A DNA stretch of 64,000 nt from Streptomyces sp. MP131-18 (GCF_001984575.1 NZ_LZNS01000001.1:1438238-1502237), one strand, 5' to 3'; positions 35,433 through 44,407 are shown, counted from the stretch's first letter. Notes: generated from the sequence alone by a model not told the origin. Translations and numbers: made by a program.

Positions 35433-37031
35433 ATGTCAGCCGTCACCGTCGCCGCCCCCCGCACCCTGCCCCGGCAGGAGGAGGTCCTCACCGAAGACGC
35501 GCTCGGCTTCCTGGCCGAGCTGCACCGGCGGTTCACCCCGCGCCGCGACGAGCTGCTGCTGCTGCGGGCACGGCGCCGCAAGGAGATCGCCGGCACGCAC
35601 CGGCTGGACTTCCTGCCCGCGACGGCGCACGTGCGAGAGGGCGACTGGCAGGTGGCCGAGGCGCCCCCCGCGCTCCAGGACCGCCGGGTGGAGATCACCG
35701 GTCCGACCGACCGCAAGATGACGGTGAACGCGCTCAACTCGGGGGCGCGGATCTGGCTCGCCGACTTCGAGGACGCCTCCTCCCCCACCTGGGAGAACGT
35801 GATCGGCGGCCAGCTGAATCTGAACGACGCCTTCCACCGCCGCATCGACTTCACCGACGAGCGCGGCAAGGACTATGCGCTGCGGCCGGACGCCGAGCTG
35901 GCGACGGTGGTGACCCGCCCGCGCGGCTGGCATCTCGACGAGCGGCACCTGAGCGTGTCGGGGCGGGCCGTTCCCGGCGCGCTGGTCGACTTCGGCCTGT
36001 ACTTCTTCCACAACGCCAAGCGGCTGATCGAGCTGGGCAAGGGACCGTACTTCTACCTGCCCAAGCTGGAGTCGCACCTGGAGGCGCGGCTGTGGAACGA
36101 CGTGTTCGTCTTCGCGCAGCAGGCCCTCGGCATCCCGCAGGGCACGATCCGCGCCACGGTGCTGATCGAGACGATCACGGCGGCCTTCGAGATGGAGGAG
36201 ATCCTCTACGAGCTGCGCGACCACGCCTCCGGGCTGAACGCGGGCCGCTGGGACTACCTGTTCTCGATCGTGAAGAACTTCAGGGACGCGGGCGAGACGT
36301 TCGTGCTGCCCGACCGCAACGCCGTGACGATGACCGCGCCGTTCATGCGTGCCTACACGGAACTGCTGGTGCGCACCTGCCACCGGCGCGGCGCGCACGC
36401 CATCGGCGGGATGGCCGCGTTCATCCCGTCCCGGGACGCGGACACCAACGCGCTGGCCTTCCAGCGGGTGCGCGCGGACAAGGACCGCGAGGCGGGCGAC
36501 GGCTTCGACGGCTCCTGGGTGGCGCACCCCGGGCTCGTGCCGGTGGCCAGGGAGTCCTTCGACGCGGTGCTCGGGGACCGGCCGCACCAGAAGGACCGGC
36601 TGCGCGAGGACGTGGCGGTCACCGCGGACGACCTGCTGGCGGTCGGCTCGCTGGAGGCGCGCCCGACCTGCGAGGGACTGCGCAACGCCGTGCAGGTCGG
36701 TACCCGTTACCTCCAGTCGTGGCTGGCGGGCCGCGGCGCGGTCGCGGTGTTCGGCCTGATGGAGGACGTCGCGACCGCGGAGATCTCCCGCTCGCAGATC
36801 TGGCAGTGGATCAACGCCGAGGTGGTGCTCGCGGACACCGGGGACCGCGCCACGCGGGACAACGTCCGGCAGGTCGCGGCGGACCAGCTCCTCGCCATCC
36901 GCGACGAGCTGGGCGAGGACGCGTTCGTCGCCGGCGGCTGGCAGCGGGCGTTCGACCTGCTGATGCGCCTGTCCTTGGAGGAGGAGTACGTCGACTTCCT
37001 CACCCTGCCCGCCTACGACATGCTCGACTGA
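35433..37031 (+). CDS. aceB: Malate synthase A
   Basis: A 532-residue enzyme condensing glyoxylate with acetyl-CoA to malate. Typical malate synthase A motifs: GPTDRKMTVNALNSGA, ADFEDASSPTWEN, LIETITAAFEMEEILYELRDH, GRWDYLFS, and the C-terminal catalytic Asp in VGLMEDxAT-type segment (FGLMEDVATAEISRSQIWQW). It probably consumes glyoxylate produced by the allantoin genes directly upstream. The ATG at 35433 follows GAAGGAG. No isocitrate lyase gene is present nearby, which supports a purine rather than acetate role. Confidence 0.96.
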   Translation: MSAVTVAAPRTLPRQEEVLTEDALGFLAELHRRFTPRRDELLLLRARRRKEIAGTHRLDFLPATAHVREGDWQVAEAPPALQDRRVEITGPTDRKMTVNALNSGARIWLADFEDASSPTWENVIGGQLNLNDAFHRRIDFTDERGKDYALRPDAELATVVTRPRGWHLDERHLSVSGRAVPGALVDFGLYFFHNAKRLIELGKGPYFYLPKLESHLEARLWNDVFVFAQQALGIPQGTIRATVLIETITAAFEMEEILYELRDHASGLNAGRWDYLFSIVKNFRDAGETFVLPDRNAVTMTAPFMRAYTELLVRTCHRRGAHAIGGMAAFIPSRDADTNALAFQRVRADKDREAGDGFDGSWVAHPGLVPVARESFDAVLGDRPHQKDRLREDVAVTADDLLAVGSLEARPTCEGLRNAVQVGTRYLQSWLAGRGAVAVFGLMEDVATAEISRSQIWQWINAEVVLADTGDRATRDNVRQVAADQLLAIRDELGEDAFVAGGWQRAFDLLMRLSLEEEYVDFLTLPAYDMLD

Positions 37032-37050
37032 CCGGGGCGGCGCGGCGCCC

Positions 37051-38292
37051 TCAGGAGGTGACCGTCACCGGGTGCCTGACCACCGCGCCGAACAGGTAGC
37101 CCTGCTCGTTGAACTCCGCACGCTCCGGCTGGGTGTTGCCGTGCTCGTCCGTGGCACGGGCCAGCAGCTCGGCCGGGCCCGCGGCGTGCGGGGTCCAGTC
37201 GGCCGACCAGCGCACCCAGGAGTCGCGGCGCGGGCGGTCGTGCAGGCGCGCGGGTTGCCACCGCGCGCCGCCGTCCGTGCTGACCTCGACCCGGCGCACG
37301 CGCCCGGCGCCCGACCAGGAGCGGCCGGTGAGCCGGGCCGTCCTGCCCACCGGGAACGCGGCGGGAAAGGCCAGTTCGAAGGCGCTCTTGAGGGTCTGCC
37401 GGGTGAGCGGCGCGCTGCCCTCCACGGGGTAGGAGGGGCCGAAGAGGCGGTAGAGATCGGTGTTCCACGGCGAGTACAGCGGCTCGGCGGACACCTCGAT
37501 GTCGCCGACCCACTTCACCGAGGCGATGCCCACCCAGGACGGCACCAGCGCGCGCACCGGGCTGCCGTGGTCGGGCGGCAGCGGCTCCCCGTTCATCTCG
37601 TACGCCAGCAGCACATCGTCCAGCGCCTTGGCCAGCGGCAGCGGGCGGCGCACGCGCCCGAGATTCACGCCGCCGGAGACGTAGTCGGCGTCCAGGCCGC
37701 GCGGCTGGACGTCGACGGCGTGCGGGCCGAGCCCGGCCAGGCGCAGCACCTCGGCCAGCCGGACCCCGCGCCAGCGGGCGACGCCGATGGCGCCGAGCGA
37801 CCAGGCGGTGCCGGAGACCGTCTCGCCCTGCTGCGAGGTGTAGAAACCGCGGCCGTTGCCCGCGCACTCCACGAACGCGTCGCTCGTGGTCGCCGGCAGG
37901 GCCCGCAGCTCGTCGAGCCCGAACTCCCGTGGCCCGCCGCGTAGTCCGTCGCCCCACACGGTCAGCCGCCAGGCGTCGGCGTCGATGGTGGGGGTGACGG
38001 TGTGGTTGCGCACGAAGAACAGGTCGTTCGGCGTGTGGAAGCCGGTGTCGCGCAGCGCGGACCACCGGGTCTCCGCGTTCGTGCCGTGCACGACGAAGCG
38101 GTCCGCGGGCAGCGGTTTGACGATTCCGGCGGCGGTCGCCGCCGCGGCACGCGCCGCGGGCGCGGCGGCGAGGACGCCCGCGGCGGCGAGGAGTCGGAGC
38201 AGGTCACGGCGGCCGAGCCCGTCGGCACGCGCCGTTCCGGCGAGCCACTGGCGCAGCCTGCGGCGGTCGTAGGCCCTCTCGTCGATGGTCAT
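37051..38292 (-). CDS. Tat-exported sulfite-oxidase-type molybdopterin oxidoreductase
   Basis: A 413-residue enzyme with a Tat signal (GRRDLLRLLAAAG, about residues 28-40) and a sulfite oxidase fold: Mo-cofactor domain at about 75-280 with the Mo-ligand Cys in FVECAGNGRGFYTS, and a C-terminal Mo-co dimerisation domain at about 290-410. No heme domain is fused. Substrates in the family include sulfite and methionine sulfoxide. ATG at 38292 is used because the Tat motif then sits properly. It converges with malate synthase, 19 bp between stops. Confidence 0.88.
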   Translation of the reverse strand: MTIDERAYDRRRLRQWLAGTARADGLGRRDLLRLLAAAGVLAAAPAARAAAATAAGIVKPLPADRFVVHGTNAETRWSALRDTGFHTPNDLFFVRNHTVTPTIDADAWRLTVWGDGLRGGPREFGLDELRALPATTSDAFVECAGNGRGFYTSQQGETVSGTAWSLGAIGVARWRGVRLAEVLRLAGLGPHAVDVQPRGLDADYVSGGVNLGRVRRPLPLAKALDDVLLAYEMNGEPLPPDHGSPVRALVPSWVGIASVKWVGDIEVSAEPLYSPWNTDLYRLFGPSYPVEGSAPLTRQTLKSAFELAFPAAFPVGRTARLTGRSWSGAGRVRRVEVSTDGGARWQPARLHDRPRRDSWVRWSADWTPHAAGPAELLARATDEHGNTQPERAEFNEQGYLFGAVVRHPVTVTS

Positions 38293-38616
38293 GCCCCGAT
38301 CCTGCAACCGGCCCCCCGGCAACTCCATTGCGGCACATTGCCCGTGCGTGAACATTCACGCGCACCGGGGGCGCGGCCCACACACGGAGCGCCGCGCGGC
38401 CCGGCACGCCCCTCCGGATCACTCCACGGCGCCCCGGGGTGCCGGCCGACGGCCACATGTTCACCGTCGCGGCCTTACCGCGATGTGTGGTGACGCCGAA
38501 CGACTCGTGCTCGACTCGGGCACGTTCTCGTCACGTCACGCGCGCCGTGCTGTGGGCAGCCCCCCGCGCCGTGGGCCGAGCCTCGCCGAGCGGGACTCGG
38601 CGCCGTGCTCGACGCC
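38293..38616. other. Intergenic stretch with a 16-bp palindrome
   Basis: Upstream of the sulfite-oxidase-type gene. GCGTGAACATTCACGC at 38346-38361 is a perfect 7-bp-arm inverted repeat, about 54 bp from that gene's start and well placed to be its operator. Nothing else gene-like is seen. Confidence 0.5.
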
Positions 38617-40374
38617 TCATTGAGTCTTGGCGCGCGGCCAGAGCATGCCGTCCGCCGTGCGGATGACCACCCAGCGTCCGGGTCTCGGGATGCCGACGAC
38701 CTCGACGTGTTCGATGCCCGGTGGGTCCGACCGGTCGTTCCGCTCAACGACGTCCTGCCGGTGGAGGGAGTGAAGGGGTACCCCGAGCGGGGGCCACCCG
38801 GGCCGTTCCCCTTCCGCTTCCTCCGGCGAAGACGCGCCGTCGTACCGCAGCCACGCGTACGGCGTTGTCACCTCGATCACGCTGAAGCCGTCCGCGCGGC
38901 TCTCCGCCACCATCCCGGTCTCCATCACCATGGGGATGGCGTACAGGCCGGAGCTTCGCAGGACGCCGCGTATGCGGAGAAAAAGCCAGGCGTCCTTGAG
39001 CCAGGTGAGCGCTCGGATCAGGGAGAAGATGCCGACCAGGAACAAGACCATCCCGCCGGCGCGTTCGTACCACGTGGGACCGGCGAGGGCGCGTCCCACC
39101 GCCGCCGCGGCCACGGGAGCCGATAACCACAGCAAGACCCGCCAGGCAGCCGTCCTGAGGCGCCGATAGCCTTTGTCGATCTTGTACTCGTCTGCTGCGG
39201 AGCCCGGCGCGAGCGGCGTCCCCGGCCAGCGCCCCCGGGAGTTGGCCTGGCGGAAGGCGTGCACCTGCGACTTCCGCCACTCCACGGTGCCTCTGCCTCG
39301 CGGCAGGACGAACAGGACGGCGCCGCCCGAGGTGTCGGCGCGCAGGTCCTGCAGCTTGCGGCCCTTCGCACGGATCCGGACATCGCGCCATGCGACGTCC
39401 CCCCAGGTGTACAGCTCGGCAGTGACGGGCGTGCCCTTGCCCGCCGCGATGATCTCGTCGCGGTGGGTTGTCAGGACGCCGCGGTTTCGGGGCAGGCGGA
39501 CGTGCAGGACACCGCTGAAGTCGGTGTACGTGGCGAGCAGGGACCGGCTTCCGTCAGGGGCAGTGAAAACGGGGCTCACCTGGAGGGGAACGTCCTCGTC
39601 CCCCGGGACGCGGTCCGGACCTTCCGCCGTTCCCGGCTCGGCCGGCCGCGTCCGGCGTCGCGCGAGCGGGATGGCGCCAACCCCGGCTTCCGTCTTCATG
39701 TGGGGGATCTGCCCGGAGGCCCGGAGCCGGGCGTGGACATACCGGTAGACGTCATACGCCGTCACGAGGCCGTCCCGGCCAGGGGCTCCGGATCGCAGCC
39801 CCGTGACCAGGTGACGGGTGAACGGGCTGGCCGCGCCCGCCTCCTCCGCATCGGCGGAGGTATCCCCATGGCTGGAGCTGGTCATCACGAAACGGCCTTG
39901 TCCCGCCAGTTGGGCCGTCGGGTCCGTTCCCTTCACGGCGGCGGCTCCGCTGAAGCAGCAGTCCAGGACGACGACGACCGACCGTGCCGCGCAGTCCTCG
40001 ATCAGCTCGTCGATGTACGCAAGCTCGACGGACCGTGCCCGCACATACGCGGCCGTGGTGTCGCGCGCACACAGGCGCAGTCTGTTCCTGAGGTCGAGAA
40101 GGCCGTGCCCGCTGTAGTACAGGAGCAGTTGCTCGTGCGGCAGCGCACTCTCGAAGAACTCCGCGAGTTCCTCCTTGACGCGCTGCGTGGTCGCCTCCAG
40201 GACCGTGCGCACGCCGTCGGACCGGTGCAGTCCGGTGCCGGGGTCCGTCAGAGCCGCCGACAGCAGGGAGACATCCGTCGGTGGTCCGAGGAGGGGGCGC
40301 AGATGGTCGGGGTCGCCGGGGAACTCGGAATTGCCGATCAAAAGCGCCCGGTACGACCTGCCCGACTCGGTCAC
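38617..40374 (-). CDS. Caspase-family (metacaspase-like) protease with membrane segment
   Basis: A 585-residue protein. Residues about 8-245 are a caspase/C14 domain: YRALLIGNSEF, catalytic His90 in YYSGHGLLD and catalytic Cys140 (of the Cys139-Cys140 pair) in VVLDCCFSGAA. The middle (about 270-410) is a beta-rich region; residues about 420-475 hold two hydrophobic helices, and the rest is cytosolic or exposed. It starts GTG at 40374, overlapping the EACC1 stop by 4 bp. Such caspase-EACC1 pairs are predicted biological-conflict (cell-suicide or defence) modules in actinobacteria; the trigger and target are unknown. Confidence 0.9.
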   Translation of the reverse strand: MTESGRSYRALLIGNSEFPGDPDHLRPLLGPPTDVSLLSAALTDPGTGLHRSDGVRTVLEATTQRVKEELAEFFESALPHEQLLLYYSGHGLLDLRNRLRLCARDTTAAYVRARSVELAYIDELIEDCAARSVVVVLDCCFSGAAAVKGTDPTAQLAGQGRFVMTSSSHGDTSADAEEAGAASPFTRHLVTGLRSGAPGRDGLVTAYDVYRYVHARLRASGQIPHMKTEAGVGAIPLARRRTRPAEPGTAEGPDRVPGDEDVPLQVSPVFTAPDGSRSLLATYTDFSGVLHVRLPRNRGVLTTHRDEIIAAGKGTPVTAELYTWGDVAWRDVRIRAKGRKLQDLRADTSGGAVLFVLPRGRGTVEWRKSQVHAFRQANSRGRWPGTPLAPGSAADEYKIDKGYRRLRTAAWRVLLWLSAPVAAAAVGRALAGPTWYERAGGMVLFLVGIFSLIRALTWLKDAWLFLRIRGVLRSSGLYAIPMVMETGMVAESRADGFSVIEVTTPYAWLRYDGASSPEEAEGERPGWPPLGVPLHSLHRQDVVERNDRSDPPGIEHVEVVGIPRPGRWVVIRTADGMLWPRAKTQ

Positions 40375-40778
40375 GGGGCACCGTCGCCCGGCTCGCCGTC
40401 GGCGGTGGAGCCCTCCGCTGCCGCCCGCAGACCGTGCTCCAAAGCGCTGCGCAGCGTCTCGTTGTCGATGGTGGCGCCTGTCACGGTGAGCTCGCCGCGG
40501 CGGCCGTCCACGGTCCAGGTGAGACGCACGCTCCGCCCTCGATCACGCTTGAGCCACGCGGCGAGCGCCGCCACGGCGCCTGCGACGATCCCGGGGCCGG
40601 TGAGGTGCAGTACCACGTCGGCGAGCGCGCCCTTGGCTCCCGGGACCGGCTCGGAGCGACGGTCCAAAGGACCTGCCGCTTCGTCGAGTGCTCTGTGCAG
40701 CAGCTGTACTTGGCTCCGCCAGCGGTCGTCGCTCTCGTCGAACCGGTCGCTCCGAGCTGATAAGTGAACCTTCGACAT
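40371..40778 (-). CDS. EACC1-type effector-associated constant component
   Basis: A 135-residue protein whose C-terminal 90 residues fit the effector-associated constant component 1 pattern as I recall it: LTGPGIVAGAVAALAAWLKR followed by RSVRLTWTVDGRRGELTV and a final helix. In the literature these proteins accompany caspase, trypsin or NTPase effectors in conflict systems and are thought to relay the signal. ATG at 40778 has GGAGGCGG upstream. It is coupled to the caspase gene by a GTGA overlap. Confidence 0.8.
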   Translation of the reverse strand: MSKVHLSARSDRFDESDDRWRSQVQLLHRALDEAAGPLDRRSEPVPGAKGALADVVLHLTGPGIVAGAVAALAAWLKRDRGRSVRLTWTVDGRRGELTVTGATIDNETLRSALEHGLRAAAEGSTADGEPGDGAP

Positions 40779-40856
40779 GGTTCCGCCTCCCCGTTCGGCT
40801 CCCGTGTCTTTGTACACGAGGCGCGCGCCACCCGCAGCCTCGTGGCGTCCGGTTGA

Positions 40857-42236
40857 CTACCCGGCCGCCGCGCGGGTGGTCAGGCGGCGGGCCTGGGTGC
40901 GGGCCGTGTCGGCGACGGCCTCCTCGTCCGTGGTGAGCAGCCGGCCGTTCTCGACCACGGGGACGCCGTTCACCAGGGAGAGCGTCACCGGCGCCGGAGG
41001 GCCGAGGACGAGGGCGGCGACCGGGTCCTCGATGGTGGAGTGGCCCAGGCCGTCGACCTTCCACAGCACCACGTCGGCGAGCATGCCCGGTCCGAGTGAG
41101 CCGATCTCGTCCTGCCGGCCGAGGACTTCCGCGCCGCCGCGGGTGCCGAGGCGCAGCGCAGCGCGGGTGGTGAGGGCGGCTTCGCGGTGCGGGCCGAGGC
41201 GGTTGACCAGCAGGGCGTTGCGCAGCTCGGTGTGCAGCTCCCCGGCCTCGTTGGACGCGGTGCCGTCCACGCCGAGGCCGACCGGGACACCGGCGGCGAG
41301 CAGGTCGGGAACGCGGGCGATGCCGGCCGCCAGGCGGGCGTTGGAGGAGGGGCAGTGGGCGACGCCGGTGCCGGTGCGGGCGAACGCGTCGACGTCGTCG
41401 TCGGTCATGTGGACGCAGTGCGCCATCCAGACGTCGGACCCGAGCCAGCCGACGGAGTCGAAGTACGCCGTCGGGCCCATGCCGAACTGCTGGTGGCAGA
41501 ACTTCTCCTCCTCCACGGTCTCCGAGCCGTGGGTGTGCAGCCGCACGCCGAGCCGCCTGGCGAGCGCGGCGGATTCGCGCATCAGTTCGGTGGTGACGGA
41601 GAACGGCGAGCAGGGCGCGACGGCGATGCGCAGCATGGCGCCAGGGGCGGGGTCGTGGTGCTCCAGCACGGCCGCCTCCGTGGCGCGCAGCGCCTCCTCG
41701 GTGCTCTCGACCGCGAAGTCCGGGGGCAGCCCGCCGTCCGAGGCCCCGAGGTCCATGGAGCCGCGGGCCGCGGTGAACCGCAGCCCGGTCTCGCGGGCGG
41801 CGCGGATCTCGGCGCCGAGCAGGTCGCCGGCGCCGCGGGGGAAGATGTAGTGGTGGTCCATGGCGGTGGTGACGCCGCCGCGGGCCATCATGGCCAGCGA
41901 GGCGCGGGCGGCGGCGTGCACCATGGGCTCGTCGAGGCGGGCCCAGACCGGGTAGAGGGCGGACAGCCAGTCGAAGAGGTTCGCGTTCTGGGCGAGGCCC
42001 CTGGTCAGCCACTGGTAGAAATGGTGGTGCGCGTTGACCAGGCCCGGGGTGGCCAGGTGGCCGGCGGCGTCGATGCGGCGGGACACGTCGGGCAGCCCCG
42101 CGGGGGCGGGGCCGGGGCCGACGGCCTCGATGCGGTTGCCTGCGATGACGAGATGCCCGTCGGCGTACTCCGTCTCCTCCGCGTCAACGGTCGCGATAGC
42201 GCAGTTCTCGATCAGGATTCGCGGTGAGGCTGTCAC
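40857..42236 (-). CDS. 8-oxoguanine deaminase
   Basis: A 459-residue amidohydrolase of the ATZ/TRZ group. Metal and catalytic motifs: VNAHHHFYQWLTRG, LHTHGSETVEEE, MAHCVHMTDDD, and Asp in GLGVDGTASNEAGE. Sequence and context (upstream uricase) fit 8-oxoguanine deaminase, converting 8-oxoguanine to urate, better than chlorohydrolases. GTG at 42236 has AGGAGG 8 bp upstream. It is the last gene of the urate operon. Confidence 0.88.
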   Translation of the reverse strand: MTASPRILIENCAIATVDAEETEYADGHLVIAGNRIEAVGPGPAPAGLPDVSRRIDAAGHLATPGLVNAHHHFYQWLTRGLAQNANLFDWLSALYPVWARLDEPMVHAAARASLAMMARGGVTTAMDHHYIFPRGAGDLLGAEIRAARETGLRFTAARGSMDLGASDGGLPPDFAVESTEEALRATEAAVLEHHDPAPGAMLRIAVAPCSPFSVTTELMRESAALARRLGVRLHTHGSETVEEEKFCHQQFGMGPTAYFDSVGWLGSDVWMAHCVHMTDDDVDAFARTGTGVAHCPSSNARLAAGIARVPDLLAAGVPVGLGVDGTASNEAGELHTELRNALLVNRLGPHREAALTTRAALRLGTRGGAEVLGRQDEIGSLGPGMLADVVLWKVDGLGHSTIEDPVAALVLGPPAPVTLSLVNGVPVVENGRLLTTDEEAVADTARTQARRLTTRAAAG

Positions 42237-42253
42237 GAAATGGCCTCCTGGGC

Positions 42254-43144
42254 TCAGGTATTGGTCAGGTCGACGGGAATCCGGGCCTCCGCGCCCTCGC
42301 GCAGCACGGTCGCTTCGATCAGGCCGTAGGGGCGGTCGGCGGCGATGTAGACCGCACCGTCGGGCCCCTCGTTCCTCATGCCGAATGGTTCGAGATCGAC
42401 CAGGAAGTGATGCTTGTTCGGCAGCGAAAGGCGAATCTCGTCAATACCGGGCAGGTTGTCGATCACTGCGGACCCCATGGCGAACAGCGTCTGCTGGAGC
42501 GAGCGCGAGTACGTTCCCGCGAAGGCGGCCAGCAGGTGCCCGCGGGCCACCGCGTGGGAGCCGTCCCAGTCCGCCGGCTCCGCCGCGTGCCGCCACACCG
42601 CGGTCACGTCCGTGGCCAGCACGCGGTCACCGGTCTCCGGCAGCGTCGTGAACCGGTCCTTCAGGTAACCGCGGAACTCCGAGTCCGTCGTGTTCAGCAG
42701 CGTGACCCCGGTCAGCCCGCTCAGCGTCTCGCACTCCTCGCCTTCGCACGTGACCTGCGCCGTCCGGGTCCCGTTCCCCGCGCGGACGAACGAGTGGGCC
42801 TTCTCCCCCGTCGTCGGCACCCGCTCCCACGCGTACTCCTCGATGCGGACGCGGGCGCGGCGGATGGCGGGCCCTGAGGCGACGAAGTGGCGCGCGAGCA
42901 GCGCCCCGAACGCCTCGGGCGAGGCGATGCCGTGCTCCCTGGCGAACGCGTAGACGGTGTTCTTCATGGTGTCGGTGGGCAGCACGGCCGCGTTGGACCC
43001 GGCGAGGTGTACCTCCGCGAGGTCGCCGGAGAGCGCGACCGACACGTTCAGATCGCGCAGGCGGTGCACTGCCCCTTCGCGCGTGACGCGGAGGACGCGC
43101 GTCTCCGCTTTGCCGTACTGGTTCTGGCCGAGCGTGGGCGGCAT
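42254..43144 (-). CDS. pucL: Urate oxidase (uricase)
   Basis: A 296-residue cofactor-free oxidase turning urate into 5-hydroxyisourate. It contains two T-fold domains; recognisable parts are NQYGKAETRVLRV (charge-relay Lys/Thr region), the DTMKNTVYAFAREHG motif, and LPNKHHFLVDLEPFGM near the C-terminus. The length is typical. It is 8 bp downstream of the decarboxylase/hydrolase fusion gene and 17 bp before the 8-oxoguanine deaminase start, so an operon. Confidence 0.96.
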   Translation of the reverse strand: MPPTLGQNQYGKAETRVLRVTREGAVHRLRDLNVSVALSGDLAEVHLAGSNAAVLPTDTMKNTVYAFAREHGIASPEAFGALLARHFVASGPAIRRARVRIEEYAWERVPTTGEKAHSFVRAGNGTRTAQVTCEGEECETLSGLTGVTLLNTTDSEFRGYLKDRFTTLPETGDRVLATDVTAVWRHAAEPADWDGSHAVARGHLLAAFAGTYSRSLQQTLFAMGSAVIDNLPGIDEIRLSLPNKHHFLVDLEPFGMRNEGPDGAVYIAADRPYGLIEATVLREGAEARIPVDLTNT

Positions 43145-43151
43145 GGGCGGG

Positions 43152-43994
43152 TCAGCTCCCTCGGTAGACGGAGTAGCCGAACGGGCTGAGCAGCAGCGGC
43201 ACGTGGAAGTGCTCGCCCGGCACCACCGCGAAGGTGGTGGTGACCTCGGGGAAGAACGGCGGCTCCGCGCCCGCCCCGGCCGCTCCCGGGGCGATGGCGA
43301 AGGTCAGCCTGGCCAGCGTGGCGCCGCCCGGCAGCGGCGGCAGCCCGGCGCAGCGGCCGTCCGCGTCGGTGCGGGCGGCGGCGTGCTCCACCCAGCCGTC
43401 GCCGCGGCCCGCGGCGCAGGACAGGGTCACCCGGAGCCCGGCGGCCGGCCGCCCGGCCGCGGTGTCGAGTACGTGCGTGGAGACGGTCGCGGCGGCTTCG
43501 GCCAGCCGGGTCAGGCGCAACCGGTTGATCTTCGCCAGCTCGGCGCGCACGACCTCCCGTTCCGCCTCGGGCGTGTTGCCGAGCCGGGCGCGCAGCGCGT
43601 CCCGCATCCGCTCCCCCGGCAGGCCGGTGGCACAGATCAGGAAGACGTGGCCGAACCGTTCCTGGTAGGCCAGGTTGAGCCGGCGCATGTCCGCCTTCAG
43701 CTCCTCGGGGGCGTCGGCCATGCCCCGCTGCTCGCGCGCGGATGCCGCGTCGCCCGCCTCGGGGCGGCCGATCCGCGGGTGGGCGGCGAGCGCCTCGGCG
43801 AGCCCCGCGTCGGTGAGGGCGCCCGCGGCGTCATCCGCGGCCGCCAGCAGGGCCTCGGTGTCGCGGAAAGGGCGCGCGGCGGCGACGGCCGCGCCCCAGG
43901 CGCTCGCGGCGCACACGCGGCGCAGAGCCGCGCGCAGCGCGGGCTCCGCCGCGCCGTTGATCCAGTCGAGACCGGGCGTCGGGCTCAGCGTCAT
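43152..43994 (-). CDS. OHCU decarboxylase/5-hydroxyisourate hydrolase fusion
   Basis: A single 280-residue chain combining the two steps after uricase. Residues 1-165 are OHCU decarboxylase (UraD): LAAHPRIG with the catalytic His, LNLAYQERFGHVFLICATG and an R-rich helix. Residues 168-280 are 5-hydroxyisourate hydrolase (UraH, transthyretin-like): VSTHVLDTAAGRPAAGLRV, FFPEVTTTF, HFHVPLLLSPFGYSVYRGS ending with the signature YRGS. It should convert 5-hydroxyisourate through OHCU to S-allantoin. Separate genes are common in bacteria; fusion as in plant TTL exists elsewhere. No frameshift is needed to read it. The start at 43994 has only a weak ribosome-binding site. Confidence 0.93.
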   Translation of the reverse strand: MTLSPTPGLDWINGAAEPALRAALRRVCAASAWGAAVAAARPFRDTEALLAAADDAAGALTDAGLAEALAAHPRIGRPEAGDAASAREQRGMADAPEELKADMRRLNLAYQERFGHVFLICATGLPGERMRDALRARLGNTPEAEREVVRAELAKINRLRLTRLAEAAATVSTHVLDTAAGRPAAGLRVTLSCAAGRGDGWVEHAAARTDADGRCAGLPPLPGGATLARLTFAIAPGAAGAGAEPPFFPEVTTTFAVVPGEHFHVPLLLSPFGYSVYRGS

Positions 43995-44025
43995 GACCGA
44001 CAGCTAAGTCGCAGCACCCGCACAC

Positions 44026-44042
44026 GTCAACAGTTTGTTGAA
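44026..44042. promoter_or_regulatory. Putative purine/allantoin operator (urate genes)
   Basis: GTCAACAGTTTGTTGAA matches the TTCAAC-N5-GTTGAA layout at 33900-33916 in 11 of 12 arm bases. It lies 32 bp upstream of the fusion gene start and overlaps the last codons of the upstream HTH gene. Confidence 0.65.
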
Positions 44043-44407
44043 CGGTTGAGGTAGTTGTACACGGTGAACCGGCTGACGCCCAGGGCCGCCGCCACCGTCT
44101 CCACCCCGTGCCGCAGGGCGAACGCGCCGCGCGTCTCCAGGCGGCGCACCACCTGCTGTTTCGTCCTGCGGTCCAGCTCGGCCAGCGGCCTGCCGTGCTG
44201 CCGCGCCAGCTCGCCGAGGATGTGGTCCAGGGACTCCGACAGCAGCGGGAGCCGCACCGCGGCGACCGGACCGCCCGCCCACGACAGCACCACGTCGTCG
44301 TCGCGCGCCTGCTCGGGGGCCAGCAGCTCCCCGCCGATGGCGTCGACCAGCGGGGTGACGGCGGCTATGAACTCGGCGCGCGCGGCGGCGCCCTCGGCGC
44401 CGCTCAT
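44027..44407 (-). CDS. DauR/YheO-type HTH protein
   Basis: A 126-residue protein. The C-terminal 45 residues form a helix-turn-helix resembling the DauR/YheO DNA-binding domain: RGAFALRHGVETVAAALGVSRFTVYNYL. The first 75 residues would be the shortened sensor part. It is coupled (ATGA) to the small gene upstream and precedes the urate genes, so it may regulate purine breakdown. The operator at 44026 overlaps its 3' end. Confidence 0.8.
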   Translation of the reverse strand: MSGAEGAAARAEFIAAVTPLVDAIGGELLAPEQARDDDVVLSWAGGPVAAVRLPLLSESLDHILGELARQHGRPLAELDRRTKQQVVRRLETRGAFALRHGVETVAAALGVSRFTVYNYLNRSTNC

